Positions 52,428 to 62,114 of a stretch of DNA of 64,000 nt are shown here, piece after piece (position 1 is the stretch's first letter; each line of letters starts with the position of its first letter). The position numbers and the translations under genes were made by a program. The notes beneath the pieces were generated by a model. It was not told the origin of the DNA and made no database searches. It saw only the letters and a list, made by a program, of their open reading frames with translations. Origin of the DNA: Balneola sp. (GTDB lineage: Bacteria; Bacteroidota; Rhodothermia; Balneolales; Balneolaceae); contig NZMW01000017.1 in NCBI GenBank assembly GCA_002694685.1, positions 124,001 to 188,000 on the forward strand, given 5' to 3'.

Positions 52428-55133
52428 TTATTTATTAGCTTTTGAAAATTTTGGTTGGAACTTGCGCAGCCGATTAGCATTGGTAACAACTGTTACAGAA
52501 CTAAAAGCCATGGCGGCAGCGGCAATCAGTGGCGAAAGCAGGATACCAAAGAACGGATACAACAACCCTGCGGCAACCGGCAAACCGGCCGTGTTATAGG
52601 CAAAGGCTCCGAACAGGTTCTGTTTGATATTTCTCATCGTCGCCTTGGAAAGCTGGATCGCCAATACCACACCTTTCAGGCTGCCTTTGATCAGGGTGAT
52701 GTCGGAGGCTTCGATGGCTACATCCGTTCCGGTGCCGATAGCCAGCCCTATGTCGGCCTGGGCCAGCGCTGGTGCATCATTGATGCCGTCGCCTACCATT
52801 GCTACTCGTTTACCTTCATTTTGGAGTTTTTGCACATTCAGGGCTTTATCTTCGGGCAGCACTTCGGCCATAACGCGATCCACACCCACTTGGCGTGCAA
52901 TGGCATCAGCGGTTCGCTGGTTGTCGCCGGTTATCATGACGACCTCCAGTCCCATGTTCTTAAGTTGAGCTATAGCTTCTTTGGAATCGGTTTTTACGGT
53001 GTCGGCTACGGCCACGATTCCGGCAGCTTTTCCGCCTATTGCAACAAACATTGGAGTTTTACCTTCATCGGCCAGTTTGGTGCTTTGATCCAGTAAATTG
53101 CCTGTATCGATGCCGTTATCTCTCATCATTTTAACATTTCCGAGAAGTACCTTTCGTCCGTTCACTTCGGCTTCTACACCGTGACCGGGCACGGCGTTAA
53201 AATTTATGGGGTTCAGAAGAGTAAGTTCTCGTTCTTCTGCTCCTTTTATGATGGCTTCCCCCAGCGGGTGTTCGGAAGCGCGTTCCACGCTGGCACTCAT
53301 ATTCAGAATCTCATCCTCGCTAAAGCCGTTTGCGGTAACAATGTCGGTCAGCTTGGGTTGTCCTTCTGTAATGGTACCCGTTTTATCTAAGACAATGGTA
53401 TCAAGTTTCTGTGCGGTCTCCAGCGCTTCTCCGCTGCGGATCAGGATACCATTTTCAGCTCCTTTGCCTACACCTACCATTAATGAAATTGGAGTTGCTA
53501 AGCCCAGAGCGCAGGGGCATGCAATGATCAGTACCGTAACGGCAACAACCAAAGCGTAAATTAGTGCCGGGGCAGGCCCTATAAGATACCAGACAACGAA
53601 AGCAGCGATAGCCAGGATAATGACAGCAGGGACAAAATAACCTGAAACTTTATCCACTACACGCTGGATGGGTGTTTTGGAACTCTGGGCTTCCTCGACC
53701 ATTTGTACGATCTGTGCAAGTGCCGTGTCTTTGCCTACTTTGGTGGCCTGGAATTTAAATGAACCCGTTTTATTGATGGTGGCGCCAATCACCTCATCAC
53801 CCTTATGTTTTTCAACCGGGATGGATTCCCCGGTGATCATCGATTCGTCAATAGCCGAAGAGCCTTCCACGATTTCCCCGTCAACCGGTATCTTCTCTCC
53901 GGGGCGAACCACAATAATATCGTCTAATACTACTTCTTCAACGGGTATATCTTGTTCCTTCCCATCACGTACTACACGGGCTGTTTTAGCCTGTAGGCCC
54001 ATTAGTTTTTTAATAGCCTCCGAACTCCGACCTTTTGCTTTAATCTCAAGAGCTAAGCCCAGATTAACTAAAGCAACTACAACAGCGGTAACATCATAAA
54101 ATACTTCAGCCAATGCTTCAGTTGGAAAGATTTCCGGGAATAATACAGCTACCGTAGAGTACAGCCAAGCTGCCGTAATACCCACTGCAATGAGGGTATG
54201 CATATTGGCCGACCGGTTTTTAAAAGCTGCCCAAGCTCCGGTATAGAAATGTGAGCCTGCCCAAAACATTACCGGCAACGTTACCACGCCCATGGAGAAC
54301 CAAATCCAGTACAGCAGGTCGGTACCCCGTTGGAACTGGTCTGGAAGTCCAAGGAAATCAGGATAGCTGAAAATCATTACCGGAATAGAGATAACCGCTG
54401 AAAAGATGAATTTCCACATCAATGATTTATATTCTCTATTCCGTGCCTGTTCATTTTCATCTACAGGGTCACTACTACCCTGATTTCCCTCTGCGGTGTT
54501 TTGGGTATCACTCCCGTTCTCATCATATTTATGGGAAATTTCTGATACCTGATATCCCATCCGTTCAATGATGTTTTTAAGAGCAGGATAATCAACTTTT
54601 GAGGGGATATATTTTACAAGGGCTGCCTCAGTCCCAAGGTCTATGCTCGCACTGAGTATGCCCGAAGTACCTTCAAGTTCCTCTTCAATTTGCGACACAC
54701 ATGAATTGCAGTGCATTCCGGAAATATGAAGCCGTAACTTCGCATACCCGGTTCTATAACCTGATTTTTTTATAGAATCAATTATTTTCGAAACAGAAAC
54801 CTCAGAACCTTCATATTCAACATAGGCGTTTTCGGTAGCACCATTAACGACTGCTTTCTTAATGCCCGGCAATTTCCGGAGTTCTTTTTCAATGGTTGTG
54901 GCACAGGAAGCACAATGCATATCTACAATAGGCAATTGAATTTTTTCAATACCATTTGTCGTTATTTGGTAGGTAGCCGGAGAATCCTGATGCCTGGCAA
55001 CATACTTTTCTGGATTCTCATCAAATTTTGTTTTGCAGTTTTCCGAGCAGAATTTAAAGGTCTTATCCTTATAGGTACTTTGATATGGAGAATCATTATC
55101 AACTTCCATTCCGCATACAACATCCTTAGCCAT
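52428..55133 (-). CDS. copA: Cu(I)/Ag(I) P1B-type ATPase with YHS and two HMA domains
   Basis: 901 residues from ATG 55133 (MAKDVVCGM), which has the ribosome site GGAG at good spacing. The frame continues to 55199, but the -7 element of promoter P6 lies at 55204-55197, so that longer start would be at or before the transcript start. Order: YHS domain (1-45), HMA1 with C-A-S-C, HMA2 with C-N-S-C, then the P-type core: '[17 protein letters not shown]', the CPC motif '[13 protein letters not shown]', phosphorylation 'DKTGTITEG', 'SEHPLGEAI' and '[14 protein letters not shown]'. It exports Cu(I)/Ag(I) from the cytoplasm. It is the first gene of a long minus-strand run to 38085. Confidence 0.96.
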   Translation of the reverse strand: MAKDVVCGMEVDNDSPYQSTYKDKTFKFCSENCKTKFDENPEKYVARHQDSPATYQITTNGIEKIQLPIVDMHCASCATTIEKELRKLPGIKKAVVNGATENAYVEYEGSEVSVSKIIDSIKKSGYRTGYAKLRLHISGMHCNSCVSQIEEELEGTSGILSASIDLGTEAALVKYIPSKVDYPALKNIIERMGYQVSEISHKYDENGSDTQNTAEGNQGSSDPVDENEQARNREYKSLMWKFIFSAVISIPVMIFSYPDFLGLPDQFQRGTDLLYWIWFSMGVVTLPVMFWAGSHFYTGAWAAFKNRSANMHTLIAVGITAAWLYSTVAVLFPEIFPTEALAEVFYDVTAVVVALVNLGLALEIKAKGRSSEAIKKLMGLQAKTARVVRDGKEQDIPVEEVVLDDIIVVRPGEKIPVDGEIVEGSSAIDESMITGESIPVEKHKGDEVIGATINKTGSFKFQATKVGKDTALAQIVQMVEEAQSSKTPIQRVVDKVSGYFVPAVIILAIAAFVVWYLIGPAPALIYALVVAVTVLIIACPCALGLATPISLMVGVGKGAENGILIRSGEALETAQKLDTIVLDKTGTITEGQPKLTDIVTANGFSEDEILNMSASVERASEHPLGEAIIKGAEERELTLLNPINFNAVPGHGVEAEVNGRKVLLGNVKMMRDNGIDTGNLLDQSTKLADEGKTPMFVAIGGKAAGIVAVADTVKTDSKEAIAQLKNMGLEVVMITGDNQRTADAIARQVGVDRVMAEVLPEDKALNVQKLQNEGKRVAMVGDGINDAPALAQADIGLAIGTGTDVAIEASDITLIKGSLKGVVLAIQLSKATMRNIKQNLFGAFAYNTAGLPVAAGLLYPFFGILLSPLIAAAAMAFSSVTVVTNANRLRKFQPKFSKANK

Positions 55134-55196
55134 TGGTTTCTCCGTTATAGGTTTTAATTCGACTTTTTCATCAAGCCTCTTTTTCAAGTTTCTACC

Positions 55197-55233
55197 CAAT
55201 GATAATACCTACTACCTTAAGACAACCTTAAAT
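55197..55233 (-). promoter_or_regulatory. Island promoter P6 for the Cu-ATPase run
   Basis: CTTAAGA at 55216 and CTTAAAT at 55227 (plus strand), 11 bp apart with CAAC between. After 11 bp comes TATCATTG (55204-55197), a good -7 element. It is 83 bp upstream of ATG 55133, the same distance as in P2, P5, P7 and P8, and this supports that start. Confidence 0.72.
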
Positions 55234-55288
55234 GAGCTAAAGAATCTGAAATTAATATTTAGATTGATATACTGAGAAAGATGGTTTT

Positions 55289-57718
55289 TTATTTAGACCT
55301 GAAAGGTGAGCCTGATGCTGGTATGTAGTAAAAAAGCAGAGAGGCAAATAGATAAAGTCCTCCACCTGCAATTAAGACTTCTGTAAAACCCCATTCAATG
55401 CCAATGATCATCGCTGTGACAGCTCCTGCGACCGAAGCCAACCCGTTGGCACCCCACATCGCCGCAGTAAATTTCTCCAGTCCATGGTTATTCATCATTC
55501 TCAGGGTTAGCGGAAAGGGGAAGCCCATGGCAAAACCAATAGATCCGGTGAGTAAGCCAGCCTGCAATGGCACTGAGGCCGCCGACGCAAGAAATTTGTC
55601 AAGGAAAAAGTTATAGGTCAGGCTAAGGAAAAACACAGCGATGGTGCTGAAAATAACGGCGAGTGAAAGACGATCAGTTATCCATGCACTACTTAAGCTT
55701 CCTACACCAACTCCGAGTAGTAGTGAAAATAATAGTACAGAAGTGGCTGAGACGGGATTGCCGAGATATAACGACAATTTTTGGAAAAGAGCAATTTCCA
55801 GCATCATGAACCCTACTCCAAGCAACAGAAACACCAATAGGAACCACTTCATTTTCTTATGGCGGGCAAACGGCTTGACAAACCCGATTTTTACCTGATC
55901 CGGAGATTTTTTGACTGATACCACCATCACTACCACCCCAAGCCCAAGTACAAGCAACCCGTAGAGCTGGCGGAAGGGAGAGGGTAAGGTCTTATCAAAA
56001 TTATAGAAGAAAGGATTATCATCATAAACCGGAGATATATTGAGGGGAAATTTTTTAGCAAAATTCTCCATAGTCATAGTTCCGTCAGAAAGATCATATA
56101 GGTTTTGATCAAACATGCTCCATTCTATGGTGGAAGTTGAATCATTCGGAACAGGTAACAAATAGGAGGCTTGTTCCTGAAAGGGTACAAAATAGTCACC
56201 CTGATCATATCCCAACTGATGCAGGGCAGCGTGCCTTTCCTGCATGTCTTTGCCTTCAAAAGGTGTTTTTTTAACTACTAAGGCAGGCATATTATGTTTG
56301 GAAACCGAGTAGAGATGATTCATCGCTTGCTGGTTGGGAATCCCTCTTTTTTCAAAAGCTTTCAGTGCCAGCCCTAACAGCCGGTAGAGTTCGGCATTAC
56401 CATGTGTAACAAAAATAATTCTGCCCTCGGGAGTAAGCCGATCCAGGTAGTCGCTGAAAGCCTCTACGGTAAACAGGTAGTTTTCGGTTAAAGCATAGCC
56501 GTCGATGCTTCGGCTGCTTTTGGTTACCGGCAGAGCCAACATGAGGAGATCATATTTTTCAGAAGTATTTCGGATAAAACTGCGCCCTTCAACTACTACT
56601 ATTTCAACATTGGGCAGTTTTGTATATAAACCGCCATTGAAATCCTCATAATCTTTGACTATTTGCACCAAGTCCGGGTTTACTTCAACACCAGTGATAG
56701 ATGATACGCCGCCGAAAAGAGCTACTAATATGTCTCGCCCGCCACCGGGACCTATAATTAGGGCGCTGTCTTTTTCATTCTCATTTAAAAAGTAAAATGG
56801 GAAAAATTGCCCGAAGTTGGAGGTCAAATCACTTCGTAATGTTGAATCATTTAACAATGCCTGAAAACTGAACATAGAAGTGCCAGCGGCTCCGTCAACA
56901 TAAATCATTTTTTCATCAGGTAATTGGTCGTTCTCAACAAGAGTTGTTTGGCCGAAAGCGCTCCATCTTGTTTCGATAACCCGGCCGTTACCGGAAGCAT
57001 CATACAATAGCCTGTTGATATCCTTGCTTTGGTTATTTTTGATGGGAAGTATGCCTTGAGGGGCCAGCCAGATACCGCCTGCCGCAAAAAGAAGGGTACT
57101 TAACCATAGTATGGATGTACTCCATTTGAGCGATTCGGCTGTCATCAGGATGATCGAAGCCGCCGCTAATACAAATACAACAATGAAGGCCGCTGTGGTT
57201 GCCGGAACTGAATTTAGCAGAGAAACTGTCAACAGGGCAGCTAAGGCACCACCGGCAATGTCAAACCCGTATAACAGTGAACTCCGCTCCGGGGCTTGTT
57301 GAAAAAAAGATGCGATAGTCATACCGAAAAACAGGAAGGGTAGTACCGGAAGGAATAAGACGGTGTAGGTGATTGGTGTACTCCATGAAGGGGAGGCTGC
57401 CTGTGTGAGGTAAAGGATTAGCGCGGTAATTATACCAGCAGCAAGGGCCGTAGAAAGGATGAGCTTGTTTGTACTGATGGAGGGCCAGATTACCCCGCCT
57501 TTTTTCAGCAGCAGTCCACCCATACCCAACCCAAGCAAGGCAAGAGACAAAATGGCGAACACGTAATGATAGCTCAGGATAACCGCAAAGATGCGCATCA
57601 ATACAATCTCATATATTATCATGCCGAACGAGATTAGTGCCAGCGAAATAAGGGTGCGCGTTAACCGTAGAGAATCCAATCCAGGGTTTTTCGGCAACTC
57701 AGGTATCATATTATTCAT
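55289..57718 (-). CDS. Membrane-embedded spermidine-synthase-like protein
   Basis: 809 residues: about seven helices at the N-terminus, a soluble SpeE-like Rossmann domain in the middle ('ALIIGPGGGRDILVALFGGV', 'ITGVEVNPDLVQIVKDYEDF', 'VVVEGRSFIRNTSEKYDLLM'), and a second set of helices at the C-terminal end. Such fusions occur in diverse bacteria and are not well studied. The domain normally binds decarboxylated SAM or SAM; the substrate here is unknown. It is the last gene of the P7 operon. A link to polyamine or metallophore-like products in metal stress is speculation. Confidence 0.8.
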   Translation of the reverse strand: MNNMIPELPKNPGLDSLRLTRTLISLALISFGMIIYEIVLMRIFAVILSYHYVFAILSLALLGLGMGGLLLKKGGVIWPSISTNKLILSTALAAGIITALILYLTQAASPSWSTPITYTVLFLPVLPFLFFGMTIASFFQQAPERSSLLYGFDIAGGALAALLTVSLLNSVPATTAAFIVVFVLAAASIILMTAESLKWSTSILWLSTLLFAAGGIWLAPQGILPIKNNQSKDINRLLYDASGNGRVIETRWSAFGQTTLVENDQLPDEKMIYVDGAAGTSMFSFQALLNDSTLRSDLTSNFGQFFPFYFLNENEKDSALIIGPGGGRDILVALFGGVSSITGVEVNPDLVQIVKDYEDFNGGLYTKLPNVEIVVVEGRSFIRNTSEKYDLLMLALPVTKSSRSIDGYALTENYLFTVEAFSDYLDRLTPEGRIIFVTHGNAELYRLLGLALKAFEKRGIPNQQAMNHLYSVSKHNMPALVVKKTPFEGKDMQERHAALHQLGYDQGDYFVPFQEQASYLLPVPNDSTSTIEWSMFDQNLYDLSDGTMTMENFAKKFPLNISPVYDDNPFFYNFDKTLPSPFRQLYGLLVLGLGVVVMVVSVKKSPDQVKIGFVKPFARHKKMKWFLLVFLLLGVGFMMLEIALFQKLSLYLGNPVSATSVLLFSLLLGVGVGSLSSAWITDRLSLAVIFSTIAVFFLSLTYNFFLDKFLASAASVPLQAGLLTGSIGFAMGFPFPLTLRMMNNHGLEKFTAAMWGANGLASVAGAVTAMIIGIEWGFTEVLIAGGGLYLFASLLFYYIPASGSPFRSK

Positions 57719-57765
57719 GAATGTTTTTATTGCAACCTGATATAATCAGATGGACAGAGATTGTC

Positions 57766-58032
57766 TCAGTCTGTTTTCAGTCCCCATCGTTTGTAGAAAA
57801 AGTTATAAATGGGTACATAAACCAGCCCGATGTACGCGCCCCAGGCAAAACTCTCGATAAGTCCGAGGAAGAAACTACCGACCGTAATCCATTCGAAGGC
57901 GGGTAATACAATTTCCAAGAACTGATGCATGTGGACGCTTTCGGGTGTTACTAAACCATAAATAACGCAGAAAATAAAACTGACTGCTGTAAAAGTACCT
58001 GCTGCCCAGCTTACAATTTTAATATTTAACAT
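57766..58032 (-). CDS. Small DUF5676-like membrane protein
   Basis: 88 residues with helices at about 8-27 and 46-82: 'VSWAAGTFTAVSFIFCVIYG' and 'LGLIESFAWGAYIGLVYVPI'. The second half 'LxLxxxFxxGxxxGxxYxxxYNFF' resembles DUF5676, a family common beside copper genes. Role unknown. It lies between nhaA (36 bp) and the SpeE-like gene (47 bp). Confidence 0.7.
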   Translation of the reverse strand: MLNIKIVSWAAGTFTAVSFIFCVIYGLVTPESVHMHQFLEIVLPAFEWITVGSFFLGLIESFAWGAYIGLVYVPIYNFFYKRWGLKTD

Positions 58033-58068
58033 GATGAATCACCTTTTATTTTGTTATTGATGTTGATA

Positions 58069-59427
58069 TTAGAATCCATTTTTATGTATCGGTTTTACAG
58101 AATGATATTGGGAACTTGACCTTGAGGACACCCAAAGCATCAAAGAGCCACTTATACCGGCCAAAATAGAAGTAATCAGGATGCTTAGCTTGGCAATATA
58201 TCTAAGTTCTTCACTTTGGAACGCCAGATCAGTAATAAAAAAGGACATTGTAAATCCAATGCCTGCAATCAAAGCCACACCGCAAAGTTGCCCCCATGTT
58301 ACTCCTTCTCCAAGTTGTGCAATGTTTAGTTTTACTAAAATCCATGAAAAGCCAGCAATCCCTATAAATTTGCCAACTATAAGTCCTGCCATGATGCCCA
58401 AGCTGATTTGCTGACTCAGAGTATTCAGAATATCACCATGAATATGGATGCCCGCATTTACCAGGGCAAAAACAGGTAGTATAAAAAAGCCGACGATAGG
58501 CGATAATCCATGTTCTAATTTTTGTAATGGGGTTTCAGCATCATTGGTTTTACTTTTAATTTTTTCAAGTATCTCCAGTTGACTTTCAGAAATGAAGCTT
58601 CCTTTAATGGGAGTGGTTTCTATAAATTTCCGGTGAAGGATCGTTAAATTTTTCAAATAATCTTGTTCCTTAATTTTTACTTTTCCAGGGATGGTAAAAG
58701 CGATAAGAATACCGGCAACGGTAGGGTGAACACCTGAAAAGAAAAAGGCCAGCCATACCCCTCCAATACCAATAATGAAATAAAACCAGGCACTCCTGAC
58801 TCCAAAATAGTTACCTCCTACAAGTACCAGGAAAAAAAGGAAACCATGGAGTAAATCCATTTCAGATATTCCCGAAGTATAGAAAACTGCGATCACCAAT
58901 ACTGCCCCCAAATCATCTACAATAGCAAGAGCAACTAAAAAGACTTTAAGCGAAACTGGCACTCGATTTCCAAACAGAGAAAGTACACCCAATGCAAAAG
59001 CAATATCGGTGGCCATTGGTATTCCCCAACCACTTTGTCCAATACCATTACCATTAAAGAATGAATAGATTAGTGCCGGGACAAGCATTCCGCCCACGGC
59101 GGCCCCAATCGGCAGTATGGCTTTACGGGGATTCGAGAGTTTTCCACCGAGTATTTCACGCTTTAACTCTAAACCAACAAATAGAAAGAATACGGCCATT
59201 AACCCATCATTTACCCACAGCAGCAAGGGCTCAGATAAGGTATTTCCATTTAGCCCAATGAAAATTTCCATATGAATAAATTCATTGTAATATTCTTTTA
59301 AAGGAGAATTTGCCCATAGCATAGCGACAATGACTGCCAATAAAATTGCAATACCGGCCCCTGCCTGATTCTTTCCTTTTAGGGATTCCAAAAAAATCAC
59401 AAGAGGATTTTGCTTTAAAGGTTTCAT
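58069..59427 (-). CDS. nhaA: Na+/H+ antiporter NhaA
   Basis: 452 residues, twelve helices. The two ion-binding Asp are in 'LVALAIVDDLGAVLVIAVFY'; other landmarks are 'WVNDGLMAVFFLFVGLELKR', 'PMATDIAFALGVLSLFGNRV' and 'WGQLCGVALIAGIGFTMSFF'. The loop after helix 8 is somewhat long. It expels Na+ or Li+ in exchange for protons. It is under the island box through P7, so sodium/proton balance seems to be part of the metal response, a point in line with the complex I-like cluster. Confidence 0.95.
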   Translation of the reverse strand: MKPLKQNPLVIFLESLKGKNQAGAGIAILLAVIVAMLWANSPLKEYYNEFIHMEIFIGLNGNTLSEPLLLWVNDGLMAVFFLFVGLELKREILGGKLSNPRKAILPIGAAVGGMLVPALIYSFFNGNGIGQSGWGIPMATDIAFALGVLSLFGNRVPVSLKVFLVALAIVDDLGAVLVIAVFYTSGISEMDLLHGFLFFLVLVGGNYFGVRSAWFYFIIGIGGVWLAFFFSGVHPTVAGILIAFTIPGKVKIKEQDYLKNLTILHRKFIETTPIKGSFISESQLEILEKIKSKTNDAETPLQKLEHGLSPIVGFFILPVFALVNAGIHIHGDILNTLSQQISLGIMAGLIVGKFIGIAGFSWILVKLNIAQLGEGVTWGQLCGVALIAGIGFTMSFFITDLAFQSEELRYIAKLSILITSILAGISGSLMLWVSSRSSSQYHSVKPIHKNGF

Positions 59428-59447
59428 GCTTATTCCCTTAAGTCAGG

Positions 59448-59633
59448 CTAATGATGTTGATGTTTGTTTGTGTCATTTTCAGGGTGGTTGTGGTCTTCTG
59501 GCGAGTTCTGGCTATGTCCTCTTCCATGCCCTCCGTGTCCACCATGGCCATGACCGAACATATGCATGACTATGAAAAGTATAGTTATTAGTAATAGGAA
59601 CCAGTTTTCAGCTATCCATTCCATAGTATTCAC
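59448..59633 (-). CDS. DUF2933-like small membrane protein with His/Gly tail
   Basis: 61 residues: one helix ('WFLLLITILFIVMHMFG') followed by 'HGHGGHGGHGRGHSQ' and a His-rich end (KHQHH). This matches DUF2933-type proteins near copper and other metal genes. It may bind metal at the membrane face. It overlaps the SHOCT gene upstream by 4 bp. Confidence 0.8.
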   Translation of the reverse strand: MNTMEWIAENWFLLLITILFIVMHMFGHGHGGHGGHGRGHSQNSPEDHNHPENDTNKHQHH

Positions 59634-59920
59634 CTTATCAGTTGTTTCTTGTTTTTCCGTGCCTTCACACGCGGGATTGGTTTTCGTATATTAGTTGTCT
59701 TGATATGCTTTTCAAATTCCTGTAAATCATGTTTCAATTCCTTAAAATCATCCAGGCTTATTTCACCACGGGCATAGCATCGGCAGAAATGTTCCATTTG
59801 GATTTTTAAGGGATCTTTCTCCAGCTTTCGTCTTATAAATGACACCACTATAAATAATATGAATGCGGCAAGTAAAAACCACCAAAAGAGTGGGATGTTC
59901 CATATATAGTCTAACCACAT
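59630..59920 (-). CDS. Small SHOCT-like membrane protein
   Basis: 96 residues: a helix at about 9-28 ('NIPLFWWFLLAAFILFIVVS') and a SHOCT-like segment 'HFCRCYARGEISLDDFKELK', then a basic tail (RKNKKQ). The Cys pair C-R-C is an odd feature compared with the other two SHOCT proteins in the island. It is the first gene of the P7 operon. Confidence 0.8.
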   Translation of the reverse strand: MWLDYIWNIPLFWWFLLAAFILFIVVSFIRRKLEKDPLKIQMEHFCRCYARGEISLDDFKELKHDLQEFEKHIKTTNIRKPIPRVKARKNKKQLIR

Positions 59921-59981
59921 ATGTGCCTCCTTTTATTTTTAAAAAATTATTATTCAGAGGGTGCTAAGTTTTTGTCTAACT

Positions 59982-60018
59982 CAATAATACAATAGGAAGG
60001 CTTAAATGAAGCTGAAAT
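59982..60018 (-). promoter_or_regulatory. Island promoter P7 for the SHOCT-DUF2933-nhaA operon
   Basis: CTTAAAT at 60001 and CTGAAAT at 60012 (plus strand), 11 bp apart with GAAG between. 11 bp further is TATTATTG (59989-59982). The box is 81 bp before the first gene start. Confidence 0.7.
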
Positions 60019-60051
60019 TTTATAGCTTACTCCTGAAGAATAAGTATTCAA

Positions 60052-61293
60052 TTAACCTATAACGTTGAGATTTTTTTTAACCAAGTAAAATGTTACGTAG
60101 AACAGAAATAATGAAAATGTGAGATAGGGAAGATGAATATTTATTACGTACAATCCGGAGCCTATAAATGAACCGGTTGCAAGTCCCAAGCTGCTTATAG
60201 ATGCCAAGATTCCCATTCTTTCGCCAACATAATTTTTATTTATTTTGCTGGTAATAGAAGCCAAAGCCGGGCTAATTAATGCCATTCCCAACGCAAGAAT
60301 GCTCACTACTATTATGATAAGGGTAAAAGAACTTGCCAGCATCAAAAACAACAGAGCTAACCCCACCAAAAAATATCCGATAGGCAACAACCTCTCTTCC
60401 CCTAATTGGTCAATTAAATATCCCGTAAAGCCAATCTGACTAATACTCATTCCGAGTGCACAAGCCATGAATATATAGCCCATTTCAATTACACTGTAAC
60501 CCATAATTTGCTGTGAATGGAGCGCATAAGTACTTTCAAACATGGCTAATGCTGCTTGTGCAATAAGTGCATAGAAAAGAATCGGGAGCATTTCCCCCTT
60601 TATAATACTCAATAAACCAAATTTACTTGGGGGGTTGCTATTGTTTACGACTGGAGATGGATCACCTGGCATCCATATTATCAAAGCTGCTAGAGCCAAC
60701 AGCGAAAAACTTCCTGCAAATATAAATGGTACAGTGTAAGGGGTTGCAACCAGCAGCTTCCATGACCATTCGGTAAACCAGCCAACGTCCATAAAGAAAG
60801 AACTCAGTACTGGTCCAAAAATTACCCCCAAGCTAGCTGATCCACCTACCCACGCCAATAGTTTACCTCTATTTTTTACTGTGCTCAGATCCGTAACCCA
60901 TGAGTTAACTGTGGGGAGAACAGAGGCTGAAAATAGTCCTCCTACTATTCGAAGCACATAAAGCAAGACCAAGTCGTTAGTCCACCCAAAAAAAATCAGC
61001 GAGAGTGCATAACCGCCCATACCTGCTGTCAACACGGGAAATCGGCCAATACGGTCGGACCAGCGTCCCCATAAAGGGGCAGCAATAAACTGCATCAGCG
61101 GGAAAATGCCTGTCATAAGACCTACATGCACGGCCGGTGATAGAAGGAATAACTCATTTGAACGTACTGATTTTTCTACAAAAAATGGAAGAATTGGAAG
61201 GGTTAGTCCGTAGCCGATCATCACTAGAAACAGACAGATCAGCAGGATGCCAATCTGTTTATTAATCCTGAGTATTGATGATCTACTTGTCAT
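60052..61293 (-). CDS. MFS transporter, drug:H+ antiporter-like
   Basis: 413 residues, twelve helices. The motif 'PLWGRWSDRIGRFPVLTAGM' between TM2 and TM3 and 'VLRIVGGLFSASVLPTVNSW' in TM4 are those of the DHA1/TetA group. The substrate is unknown. It is the last gene of the P8 operon, behind a GAPDH and a methyltransferase. The pairing GAPDH plus MFS recalls the arsenate system GapDH-ArsJ, but this MFS looks more like a drug pump, so the idea is weak. Confidence 0.88.
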   Translation of the reverse strand: MTSRSSILRINKQIGILLICLFLVMIGYGLTLPILPFFVEKSVRSNELFLLSPAVHVGLMTGIFPLMQFIAAPLWGRWSDRIGRFPVLTAGMGGYALSLIFFGWTNDLVLLYVLRIVGGLFSASVLPTVNSWVTDLSTVKNRGKLLAWVGGSASLGVIFGPVLSSFFMDVGWFTEWSWKLLVATPYTVPFIFAGSFSLLALAALIIWMPGDPSPVVNNSNPPSKFGLLSIIKGEMLPILFYALIAQAALAMFESTYALHSQQIMGYSVIEMGYIFMACALGMSISQIGFTGYLIDQLGEERLLPIGYFLVGLALLFLMLASSFTLIIIVVSILALGMALISPALASITSKINKNYVGERMGILASISSLGLATGSFIGSGLYVINIHLPYLTFSLFLFYVTFYLVKKNLNVIG

Positions 61294-61391
61294 TTTAAAT
61301 TTATAGTCTTACGAAGTATTTATATGGCGGATGATTGTTGGTTGAAGGCTTTTTATTTCTAATAAAATTTTTAACAAGCAGTAAATCGATA

Positions 61392-62063
61392 CTAATCAAG
61401 CTTGTTTACAGTATTTCCTGATCGTTGAATGAACTGCTTCCATTTTCCTTTCATCGGAAGAAAAGCCGGGACGTTCCGTTTGTATTTGAGATATTCTTCA
61501 CCAAACTCCTCGATCACTTTCTTCTCTTCCCTTTTGGCAAGCAGGACATAAGCGATAACGATGACCGGGAACAGGCCTACGGAGAATATGGTGGGCCAGT
61601 GAATGACACCCTCTCCAAAAAGCCCGATAAACAACCCCGTATATTGGGGATGCCTAACCAGCCCGTATAACCCGTCGGTAGCAAGCCTGTTTTCCTGTTT
61701 GGCGCGATACAGTTGGCGCCAGCCCTGGATGAAAATGCCAAATCCACCAAAAAGAAGGATATAGCCCGCAATCATCGAGATCATCATCCCCGTTTCACCA
61801 ACGCCCACTAAAGTAGACCAAAGGTTGGCGTTTAGATCACCACTACCACTATCCAACCCCAGGAACCGAACCATCAGATAAATGGTAAGCGGGAAGCCGT
61901 ACATCTCCGCATACAATGCGATGATGAAGCCCTGAATCAATCCTGCTCCTATCCACTCCCTCCAAGTTTTTGGGGCCAGATATTTGTATAAAAGCCAAGA
62001 CGCAATAACGATAACAAAAAGTGCTAACACCCAGGCACCTGAATGTTCAATTCCTCGTTCCAT
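61392..62063 (-). CDS. Isoprenylcysteine methyltransferase-like membrane protein
   Basis: 223 residues, five or six helices. The C-terminal half has the ICMT/PEMT signature: 'RLATDGLYGLVRHPQYTGLF' and 'KREEKKVIEEFGEEYLKYKR' then 'NVPAFLP'. These bind SAM at the membrane face and methylate lipids or small thiols. Substrate unknown. Related proteins are frequent in bacterial metal islands. It lies 51 bp after the GAPDH gene. Confidence 0.85.
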   Translation of the reverse strand: MERGIEHSGAWVLALFVIVIASWLLYKYLAPKTWREWIGAGLIQGFIIALYAEMYGFPLTIYLMVRFLGLDSGSGDLNANLWSTLVGVGETGMMISMIAGYILLFGGFGIFIQGWRQLYRAKQENRLATDGLYGLVRHPQYTGLFIGLFGEGVIHWPTIFSVGLFPVIVIAYVLLAKREEKKVIEEFGEEYLKYKRNVPAFLPMKGKWKQFIQRSGNTVNKLD

Positions 62064-62114
62064 GTGAATATTCCGTTTAGATTAAATGTATGTTAGGAAT
62101 GAAAATGGTGTTGT

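Noticed and set aside
55134-55199. Longer N-terminus for the Cu-ATPase starting at 55199
   Set aside because: The -7 element of promoter P6 lies at 55204-55197, so the transcript would start after that codon, and ATG 55133 has a good ribosome site and starts directly with the YHS domain.
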